NCBI GenBank assembly: GCA_021228405.1
Contig: JAJQRF010000001.1
Location: 62,001-126,000, forward strand
From: Pyrinomonadaceae bacterium
GTDB lineage: Bacteria; Acidobacteriota; Blastocatellia; Pyrinomonadales; Pyrinomonadaceae
Direction of reading: 5' to 3'
DNA: 64,000 bases
This document shows positions 24,725 through 31,605 of this stretch, piece by piece (position 1 is the stretch's first letter; each line of letters opens with the position of its first letter). The notes beneath the pieces were generated by a model. The model ran no database searches. It saw only the letters and a list, made by a program, of their open reading frames with translations, and had not been told where the DNA came from. Position numbers and translations under genes: made by a program.

Positions 24725-26214
24725 TTTGAACTTTCCGAAAGTTTGCGCCAATTATTATAACCCAACTTGTCCAATAAATCCTTTTGACGACCGTTCAGTT
24801 TCGGTTTCACAAGGAGTTTGGTCATAAAATTTTCTTCCTTCGATTCGATTCCGAAAGCGTCCAATTCGGTTTGCCAGGCAATTTTTTCGGTTCCTTTGAT
24901 GTATTTTTCGATGATCGGACGAATCTCGGGATAATTTTGCAAAATACTCAAAATCGCCATATTGCCCTCTTGACGCGCATTTGGCAAGCTGTGAGCCTGA
25001 TAAATCTGCCGTAAAACTTCCGAAAGCGAACGGTTTCCCTTCGATTTCCGCAAGACCGCCAGATCGCATAAAAAAGCGACGAGCATTCCGCGTGCGTAAA
25101 TTTGGGTGTTTGCGCCGTTCCAACGATTTTTCGATGATTCGATCAGGGAACTTTTCTGCGTCTGCAAAGAATCGATGCCGTGCGCGCGTGAAAGCGTATC
25201 GAGAAAATTGTCAAAACTCAGCATATTAATGCCAACCCCCGTCCGCAACGATTGATAAAGCGCGAAACCTTCGTAAAACCAATCGTAATTCCCGCTCAGA
25301 TTCAAGCCGTTCGGCATCCAGAGATGAAATATTTCGTGTCGAAGCTGTTCGTGCAAACGCTGTAAAGATTGCTTTTTGAACGGCATATCCGTCGAAAGAA
25401 TCGTGACGTTTGCGCCGCGTGTTTCGGCTTCCCAATTTCCCGTTGTATTAGTATTCGGAAATTTGACCAGAAAAATCTGCGCTCTTTCATTCGGAACTGC
25501 GCCGAGAAGATTTTTGTAACTCGTAAAAATCTCTTTCGCCATTTCAGCCGCCTCCGCATCTGTAAAAAGCCATTCGCCCGAAAAGGTGAGATCAAGTTTG
25601 TAATCATCAATATTTACCGTTTTTTCGCGTTGCTTTTTCCCGACATAAAAGATCGCTTTTTCGACATTCTCAACTCGAAAACTGTTTTCATTCAGACGAT
25701 TTTCGATACTCGAAACTTTTAAGCCGTTCGGCATTTCAAATGTTACTTTTGCGAAATCGGTTTGATTCGCTTCAAATTGTGGGAAAAGATCGTCCGCCAT
25801 CAAAATTCCCTGCTCACCCGAAAACCACGAAAGATGCGCCATCGCCGACGGATTTTTCGGCAACGACGTTTTGATCTCGTATTCCCAAGCCGAAAATTCC
25901 TTTTCCGCCAGATATTCGCCGTCGATCAATTTTTTATAGCCGATCTTTTCGCCTCTTTCATCGAATAAATTGACGTTTGAGATTCTCGCACCGAGATTGT
26001 CGAATCCGGCGTAGGAAAGCATAAATGAAAGATTTTTCGTCTTTTTGAGAGGTTCGGCTTGCAGAAATTTTCCCTTTATTTTGAAGATTTCGGATTTGGA
26101 ATTTTCAAGTTTTACGAGAGTTTCGACGGCTTGCGCCGATGAATTGTAATAACTTTGTAAAATCAGGGCGATTGCGGCGATAAAATAGAAAATACTTCGG
26201 CAAGGTTTTGACAT
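24721..26214 (-). CDS. M61-like gluzincin metallopeptidase, exported
   Basis: A 497-aa exported protein with a signal segment (SIFYFIAAIALILQSYYNSSAQ), an N-terminal beta domain and a central peptidase domain with the zinc motif HEIFH followed, after about 20 residues, by the third ligand in YEGFALYQ, as in the M1/M61 gluzincins (known also as glycyl aminopeptidases). A helical C-terminal domain follows. It is the first gene of a two-gene unit with the SH3-like lipoprotein. Substrate not known; the HExxH and Glu are intact so activity is likely. Confidence 0.82.
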   Translation of the reverse strand: MSKPCRSIFYFIAAIALILQSYYNSSAQAVETLVKLENSKSEIFKIKGKFLQAEPLKKTKNLSFMLSYAGFDNLGARISNVNLFDERGEKIGYKKLIDGEYLAEKEFSAWEYEIKTSLPKNPSAMAHLSWFSGEQGILMADDLFPQFEANQTDFAKVTFEMPNGLKVSSIENRLNENSFRVENVEKAIFYVGKKQREKTVNIDDYKLDLTFSGEWLFTDAEAAEMAKEIFTSYKNLLGAVPNERAQIFLVKFPNTNTTGNWEAETRGANVTILSTDMPFKKQSLQRLHEQLRHEIFHLWMPNGLNLSGNYDWFYEGFALYQSLRTGVGINMLSFDNFLDTLSRAHGIDSLQTQKSSLIESSKNRWNGANTQIYARGMLVAFLCDLAVLRKSKGNRSLSEVLRQIYQAHSLPNARQEGNMAILSILQNYPEIRPIIEKYIKGTEKIAWQTELDAFGIESKEENFMTKLLVKPKLNGRQKDLLDKLGYNNWRKLSESSK

Positions 26215-26293
26215 CGAATTAAACGCGGAACTAAAATAATAATTTGCTCGTAAGCGGTTTTGGGTTTTCTTTCATCTAAGCATAAGAAATATT

Positions 26294-26371
26294 ATGAGTC
26301 TTATCAAAGTCGTAATTTATACGGTCGCCTTTCTTTTGAGTCTTTTATTTTTGGGACGCTTTTTTTTCTAA
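26294..26371 (+). CDS. Possible 25-aa single-helix membrane peptide
   Basis: ATG at 26294 opens a 25-codon frame (MSLIKVVIYTVAFLLSLLFLGRFFF) that is one hydrophobic helix with a positive N-terminal end. It lies divergent from the M61-like gene and upstream of purH. Because the region is T-rich, a hydrophobic frame can arise by chance and no strong ribosome site is visible. Confidence 0.3.
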   Translation: MSLIKVVIYTVAFLLSLLFLGRFFF

Positions 26372-26464
26372 GTAAATGATTCGGCGAAAATATCTTATCG
26401 AAGCTGTTTTTTCAGAGAACACAGCCTGTTCGCGGCTTACGTTTGCAGCAAATTTTTAGCACAA

Positions 26465-26496
26465 AAAGCGGTCAAATCTGACCGCTTTCGTTTTTT
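26465..26496 (+). terminator. Terminator-like hairpin in the purH leader
   Basis: AAAGCGGTCA (26465-26474), loop AATC, TGACCGCTTT (26479-26488), then CG and T6. It lies 12 bases before the purH ATG. It either ends an upstream transcript or acts as an attenuator of purH; no riboswitch consensus (purine, ZTP) was recognised in front of it. Confidence 0.75.
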
Positions 26497-26508
26497 AAAT
26501 CAAATTAT

Positions 26509-28161
26509 ATGAGCGAATTAAGAAGAATAAAAAAAGCACTTATCAGCGTTTCGGACAAAACGGGCATTATCGAATTTGCCAGAGAATTATCAAATTTCAG
26601 AGTTCAGATCGTTTCGACCGGCGGAACGGCAAAATCGATACGCGAAGCAGGTTTGCAAGTAACGGAAGTTTCGGAAATCACGAATTTTCCCGAAATGATG
26701 GATGGACGCGTGAAAACTTTACATCCGAAAATTCACGGCGCATTTCTGGCTTTGCGCGACAATGAAAACCACGTCGCGTCGATGAAAGAACACGGCATCG
26801 AACCGATCGATCTCGTCGTCGTCAACCTTTATCCTTTTGAGCAGACTATTGCAAAAGAAGACGTTGAGCTTGCCGAAGCCGTCGAAAACATCGACATCGG
26901 CGGTCCGGCGATGATTCGCTCGGCATCGAAAAACTGGCGCGATGTCGCCGTCGTTACCGACGCAAATCTTTACGAAAGCGTCGTTGCGGAAATGAAGGAA
27001 AACGAAGGCGGTTTGCATCTTGAAACCCGCCAGCGTCTTGCCGCGCTTGCCTACACCCGCACCGCAAGTTACGATCTCGCAATTTCTTCCTATCTTGCTA
27101 AACAGCTTTCAAACGATGATTTAGCGTTTCTCGAACCGCTCAATCCTTTGAAAGATTTGATAATCATAAATTCAAACGAGATTTTCGAGGAAGAGATCGT
27201 GGAAGACGAAAACCTTCTACCCGAATACGCCTCAATCGAATTAACTAAAGTTACGGATTTGCGCTACGGCGAAAACCCGCATCAGAAAGCCGCGATCTAT
27301 GAAACCGAAGAATCGGGCGGAATTGCCAAGGCAGATCAACTTCACGGCAAGGAAATGTCTTTTAATAACTACGTCGATGCCGAAGCCGCCTGGAATTTGG
27401 TGCAGGATTTTGACGAATTGGCGGTGACGATCATCAAACACACGAATCCGTCCGGTGTCGGCATCGGTACGAACAATCTCGAAGCCTACAAACGCGCTCT
27501 TTCGACCGACCCGGTTTCGGCTTTCGGCGGAATCGTCGCGTTTAACCGAAGAGTCGATGCCGATACCGCCAAAGCCGTCAACGAAGTTTTTACCGAAGTC
27601 GTCGTCGCACCCGAATTTGACGATGAAGCCCTGAAAATTTTCAAAAGTAAGAAAAACTTGCGCGTTTTAAAAGTTCAGCCGAATGAAACTGAAGAAAACC
27701 TTGAATACAAACAAATCTCAGGCGGTTTTCTGGTGCAATCTAAAGATATTTATAAAGTTTCACAAAGCGATCTGAAATTTGTGACGGAACGAAAACCGAC
27801 CGAAGAAGAAGTTCGCGCGCTTTTACTGGCTTGGAAAGTTTGCAAACACGTCAAATCCAACGCGATCGTTTTCGCTAACAAAGATCAGACGATAGGTGTC
27901 GGCGCAGGACAGATGAACCGGGTCGATTCGGTCAGAATCGCGGCAATGCGTGCCGCAAGATTTGAATTACCGTTAAAAAATTCGGTTTTGGCATCCGACG
28001 CATTTTTCCCTTTCCGCGATAATGTCGATGAAGCCGCCGGATTTGGCATTTCGGCGATTATTCAACCGGGCGGTTCGATCAAGGATGAAGAATCTATCCA
28101 AGCCGCGAACGAACACGGAATTGCGATGGTGTTTACGGGTTACAGGCATTTTAAGCATTGA
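26509..28161 (+). CDS. purH: Bifunctional AICAR formyltransferase / IMP cyclohydrolase
   Basis: A 550-aa cytosolic enzyme for the last two steps of purine synthesis (AICAR to FAICAR to IMP). The N-terminal cyclohydrolase domain (about 1-150) begins RRIKKALISVSDKTGI and has VSTGGTAKSIREAGL, GRVKTLHPKIHG and GPAMIRSASKN. The transformylase domain contains LRYGENPHQKAAIY, the catalytic Lys-His in IIKHTNPSGVG, and SDAFFPFRDNVDEAAGFGISAIIQPGGSIKDE. Length is typical of the family. A terminator-like hairpin is just upstream and a strong terminator just downstream, so it is probably monocistronic. Confidence 0.98.
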   Translation: MSELRRIKKALISVSDKTGIIEFARELSNFRVQIVSTGGTAKSIREAGLQVTEVSEITNFPEMMDGRVKTLHPKIHGAFLALRDNENHVASMKEHGIEPIDLVVVNLYPFEQTIAKEDVELAEAVENIDIGGPAMIRSASKNWRDVAVVTDANLYESVVAEMKENEGGLHLETRQRLAALAYTRTASYDLAISSYLAKQLSNDDLAFLEPLNPLKDLIIINSNEIFEEEIVEDENLLPEYASIELTKVTDLRYGENPHQKAAIYETEESGGIAKADQLHGKEMSFNNYVDAEAAWNLVQDFDELAVTIIKHTNPSGVGIGTNNLEAYKRALSTDPVSAFGGIVAFNRRVDADTAKAVNEVFTEVVVAPEFDDEALKIFKSKKNLRVLKVQPNETEENLEYKQISGGFLVQSKDIYKVSQSDLKFVTERKPTEEEVRALLLAWKVCKHVKSNAIVFANKDQTIGVGAGQMNRVDSVRIAAMRAARFELPLKNSVLASDAFFPFRDNVDEAAGFGISAIIQPGGSIKDEESIQAANEHGIAMVFTGYRHFKH

Positions 28162-28170
28162 TTCAGACTG

Positions 28171-28220
28171 AAAAGTTTTACCTTATTTGCGCTTGTCTTA
28201 CGAAATAAGGTAAAACTTTT
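28171..28220. terminator. Strong intrinsic terminator after purH
   Basis: An 18-bp perfect stem, AAAAGTTTTACCTTATTT (28171-28188) with AAATAAGGTAAAACTTTT (28203-28220), followed by TTAACTTTT. It begins 10 bases after the purH stop and, being symmetric with flanking A/T runs, could work on both strands. Confidence 0.88.
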
Positions 28221-28299
28221 TTAACTTTTCTAATAATTTTATTTCTATAATAAGGCTGAATTAAACACCGTTAGTTAAAGAATTACTTTAATTTTTTTC

Positions 28300-28400
28300 T
28301 TGACTTTTTTACAAGAAAAGGATTAAACTAAGAATCAATTAGGAAACAGATGGAACGCTCGAAGGTTTTTAATGAAAATCTTTCGGGTTTTCTCTTTTAA
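28300..28400 (+). ncRNA. Candidate small RNA with its own promoter and terminator
   Basis: TTGACT at 28300-28305 and TTAAAC/TAAACT at 28323-28329 (17-18 spacing) form a plausible sigma-70 promoter with a start near 28335. About 25 bases on is a hairpin, CGAAGGTTTTT (28360-28370) with AAAATCTTTCG (28375-28385), followed by GGGTTTTCTCTTTT. The RNA would be about 65 bases, between purH and the convergent comEC 3' end. No open frame of note is inside. Family not recognised. Confidence 0.4.
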
Positions 28401-28403
28401 AGT

Positions 28404-31130
28404 TCATTCCTTTAGAAATGTTTGAACTTCTAAATCCTTCCCGTTTGTCGAGATCGTGACCGTTCCGCGCTCGCCGGTCGTATAAACTTTTGCACCTGAA
28501 TTTTTCCAACGTGCCACAACTTCTTTATGCGGATGCCCGAACTGCGATCTTTTGCCGACCGGAATTATCACATATTCGGCTCTCGTCGCTTCAACGAATG
28601 TTTGCGTGGACGAAGTGCGTGAGCCGTGATGAGCGGCTTTCACGACATCAGCCTGCAAATATGATGGATTTTTAACCAGAAAAGCTTCCGCTCCCTTTTC
28701 AATATCGCCTGTAAATAGAAATTTCTTCGTCCCGAAAGTAATTCGCAAAACCAACGAATGATCGTTATCCGAAACGGCAAAGTCCGACGTATCTTTTTCA
28801 GGATACAAAACTTCGACAAAAACCTTTTCAAATTCCATAATATCGCCGCGTGACAAAATTATTTCAGGGATTTTCTTTTTTCTTAAAATATTTGAAAGCT
28901 CGATAAAATCTTCGTCTTTGGCGGGAGTTCTGCCGAAAAAAGCGGCTTTTACTTTGAAGTTTTCAGCAACATCGATCAGACCTTGGATATGATCGGTGTC
29001 GGCGTGTGTTGCCAAAATATAGTCAATTTTTGAGTAGCCTTTTTCCCATAAAAATTCGGAAACGACCGATTCCCCGATAGTTTGGGTGTCGGGTTCAAAT
29101 ATTTCGACTTCTTCCGAATCTTCGCTTTTCGCGTAATTTTTCTTGAAATTTATCTTCCCGCCGCCGTCAACCAACATTGTTTCGCCATTCGGAAAAGTAA
29201 CCAAAGCCGAATCGCCTTGCCCGACATCGAGAAAATCGATCTTTAATCTTCCGTTTTCCCGGGGCGCGCTAAACGGGTGAAAAACGACCAATGACAGGCA
29301 GGTTATCAATAGAATTGCGGAGCTAAAAATCGCACTTTTGTAAAACTTTACGGTTTTTAGTTTATCATCAGGATCGACCTCAAACGGTTTCCAACGATCC
29401 AGACTTACACCCAAAAAGATGAGCGGAATGAAATATACATAATAAATTGAACGCATCGCGCCCGAATAAATCGGAACACGCATCGAAGCCAGATCGTTTT
29501 CAACGAAAATATTCGGAACCGCCAGTAGTAAATAATTGAAGATTTCCGTCAACTTTATCAAAGGCAACGCCAATGTTTGACTGAATTCGGCGAATAAAAG
29601 CGCAATGACCGCTGAAAAACTTTCCAGCGTGATAAAAAATCCAACCCACAGATTGAGCCAGATCGACGAAAAAGAAACTCTGTGAAAATAAATGACCAAA
29701 AACGGCAAAAGGGAAACTTGAACGATCAATGAAACTAAAACGCCTTCAAACAAATAAGCCGAAACGCTCTGCCAAATATTTTTACCTAACTTAGGCAAAT
29801 ACGGCGTTTTGAAAATTTTCGCCGACCAGATTCGTTGCTTACTTTCCCTTTCCCAAACCTCTTCACGCCAGTAAAGCATTTCGCAAAATCTTTTCACAAA
29901 TACGGAAACATCGGGCGGAAATGGATTTTCGGCAGTCGGTGTCCAACTTCCGATCTTTCGCAAATTTTCGATCAGTGGAAAAGCAAAGACAATGATTGCG
30001 GCAACACTCGCAAAAGTCAGTTGGAACGAAGACGTAAAAAGGTCGGCGGGTCGCCAAACGAGCAAGGTCAGAATGCAAAGCCCGAAAGAATTAAGTAAAC
30101 TCCCGTTGCGATAAATGACCTGCGAAAAAAGCAGAATCGTAAACATTATGCTTGCGCGCACAACCGGAACTTCTGCCCCGACCGCAAGCGAATATGACCA
30201 CAAAAAAACTACGGCAAAAATAAACTGCCAGAATTTCTGATTTGTAAAAAAACGTAATAATAACAGAATCAACCCGCCGATAAATGTGATGTGCAAACCT
30301 GAGATTACGAGAACGTGAAACGTGCCGCCTTCCCGAAATATCTCAGCCGTTCCTTGGTCGAGAAAATTTTTGTTTCCAAGTAAGGAAGCAATCATAATAC
30401 CGGCAGTTTTTGAATTAAAATTATCTCTAAATCCGATGATAAGATTTTGCCTTTGCTCATAAATCCAACCCAAGAGTGGAAAAGTTTCTTTATCACCGAG
30501 TTTTTCGACCAAAAAAGGACTTTTGATAACTCCGGTCGCATCGACATTCTGTTGATCGAGCATTTCCAGACGTGAAAAACCGCCCGGATTTAGATAACTT
30601 TCCTCGCGTTGCAGACGGCAAGCCACGCGAATCTTCGAGCCGTATTGCAGATTCAACTTTTCGTATTCCGCTTTATTTTCCGCTTCGGAAGTTGAGGCAA
30701 ATAATTTTACTTTTCCCGAAACTGCAAGCTCTTCGCCCTTAAAATATATTTTTTCGCCGCTCAAAACTAACGAAAAACCTTCAAAACCGATTTCAGGACT
30801 ATCGTGTAAAATGCCTTCAAACTCAATCGGTTCGTTTGAAATAATCCGTCGTTCGTCATAAATCCGCTTGATTCTGTTGGGTGAAATTTGAGTTTGATCG
30901 ACTTGCAAATAAAACCCGCCAAGAAAGAGAAAGGCTAATAAAATAAGCCAATTACGTGCGCTGAATTTTGAATTTACAAAAGAAAAAGCCGCACTTATCA
31001 AAGAAATTGTCAGCCAGACGCGCCAATCGATTGAAATATGCTTTGAAATGAAAATCCCGCAACCAAACGAAAGCGACATCCACATAAATGGAAAATGTGA
31101 AAATTTTGCAGAAGAAATAAATTTTGACAT
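28404..31130 (-). CDS. comEC: DNA internalization protein ComEC/Rec2
   Basis: A 908-aa inner-membrane channel for single-stranded DNA uptake in natural transformation. The N-terminus has hydrophobic helices and a DUF4131-like region, the centre holds the Competence domain (LLGNKNFLDQGTAEIFREGGTFHVLVISGLHITFIGGL is characteristic) with many membrane helices, and the C-terminus (about 625-908) is a metallo-beta-lactamase-like nuclease with VGQGDSALVTFPNGETMLVDGGG, HADTDHIQGL and AAHHGSRTSSTQTF. The gene starts 8 bases after comEA. Together with comEA it implies competence, though pilus genes are not in this window. Confidence 0.95.
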   Translation of the reverse strand: MSKFISSAKFSHFPFMWMSLSFGCGIFISKHISIDWRVWLTISLISAAFSFVNSKFSARNWLILLAFLFLGGFYLQVDQTQISPNRIKRIYDERRIISNEPIEFEGILHDSPEIGFEGFSLVLSGEKIYFKGEELAVSGKVKLFASTSEAENKAEYEKLNLQYGSKIRVACRLQREESYLNPGGFSRLEMLDQQNVDATGVIKSPFLVEKLGDKETFPLLGWIYEQRQNLIIGFRDNFNSKTAGIMIASLLGNKNFLDQGTAEIFREGGTFHVLVISGLHITFIGGLILLLLRFFTNQKFWQFIFAVVFLWSYSLAVGAEVPVVRASIMFTILLFSQVIYRNGSLLNSFGLCILTLLVWRPADLFTSSFQLTFASVAAIIVFAFPLIENLRKIGSWTPTAENPFPPDVSVFVKRFCEMLYWREEVWERESKQRIWSAKIFKTPYLPKLGKNIWQSVSAYLFEGVLVSLIVQVSLLPFLVIYFHRVSFSSIWLNLWVGFFITLESFSAVIALLFAEFSQTLALPLIKLTEIFNYLLLAVPNIFVENDLASMRVPIYSGAMRSIYYVYFIPLIFLGVSLDRWKPFEVDPDDKLKTVKFYKSAIFSSAILLITCLSLVVFHPFSAPRENGRLKIDFLDVGQGDSALVTFPNGETMLVDGGGKINFKKNYAKSEDSEEVEIFEPDTQTIGESVVSEFLWEKGYSKIDYILATHADTDHIQGLIDVAENFKVKAAFFGRTPAKDEDFIELSNILRKKKIPEIILSRGDIMEFEKVFVEVLYPEKDTSDFAVSDNDHSLVLRITFGTKKFLFTGDIEKGAEAFLVKNPSYLQADVVKAAHHGSRTSSTQTFVEATRAEYVIIPVGKRSQFGHPHKEVVARWKNSGAKVYTTGERGTVTISTNGKDLEVQTFLKE

Positions 31131-31138
31131 CTCGGGAG

Positions 31139-31483
31139 TTATTCCGTTCTAATCAGATTTTTTATTTCACGAAACTTTTTCTCGCTTATTCCGGGCACCA
31201 AAAGAAGGTGTTCGGATTTACGAAATCTGCCGTATTTTTCCCTGTGTTCGATTATGTTTTCGACTGTTTTTTTGCCAATATTAGGAAGTGTTGCAAGCTG
31301 TTCTTTGGTAGCTTGATTGATATTTATTAAATTTTCGGAGAAAAGTTTTCCACTGTTTTGTGCAAAAACTTGTTTACTTTGTTTTCCGTCACAACAAACA
31401 GCCAAAAAGCAAAAAACAATTAAAAGCAAAAACTTAAGTAAAATCTTGTAAATGTTGAAATAATGTGACTTCTCTATTTTCAT
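31139..31483 (-). CDS. comEA: ComEA-like helix-hairpin-helix DNA-binding protein
   Basis: A 114-aa exported protein. The N-terminus is a membrane/lipoprotein-like signal (YKILLKFLLLIVFCFLAVCC), the C-terminal 65 residues are a double helix-hairpin-helix (LININQATKEQLATLPNIGKKTVENIIEHREKYGRF...LLLVPGISEKKFREIKNLI) typical of ComEA, which binds incoming double-stranded DNA and ratchets it to ComEC. It lies directly upstream of comEC with an 8-base gap. The pairing of the two genes supports the assignment over other HhH proteins. Confidence 0.88.
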   Translation of the reverse strand: MKIEKSHYFNIYKILLKFLLLIVFCFLAVCCDGKQSKQVFAQNSGKLFSENLININQATKEQLATLPNIGKKTVENIIEHREKYGRFRKSEHLLLVPGISEKKFREIKNLIRTE

Positions 31484-31554
31484 ACTTTTAGTGCAACTGA
31501 AATGTGCAAAATGCTAAAAGTGTAGATAACATAAAGATTTGTGCGTTTTTTTTT

Positions 31555-31593
31555 TGTGGAAAAGCAGGGGTTTTCCACAGTTTCTGTGGAAAA
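31555..31593. promoter_or_regulatory. Cluster of three DnaA-box-like 9-mers
   Basis: TTTTCCACA or its complement occurs three times in 39 bases: TGTGGAAAA at 31555-31563, TTTTCCACA at 31571-31579 and TGTGGAAAA at 31585-31593, next to a T-run. All fit the relaxed DnaA box TTWTNCACA. They also make overlapping hairpins, but the 3' side lacks a U-tract, so a simple terminator is less likely. They lie between ftsK and comEA. Confidence 0.45.
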
Positions 31594-31605
31594 CTTAACA
31601 ACCTG

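Noticed and set aside
26371-26508. Purine or ZTP riboswitch in front of purH
   Set aside because: The expected conserved cores are absent; only a terminator-like hairpin is present.
31555-31593. Chromosome origin
   Set aside because: Only three DnaA-box-like words and no dnaA, dnaN or gyrase genes around; kept only as a site cluster.
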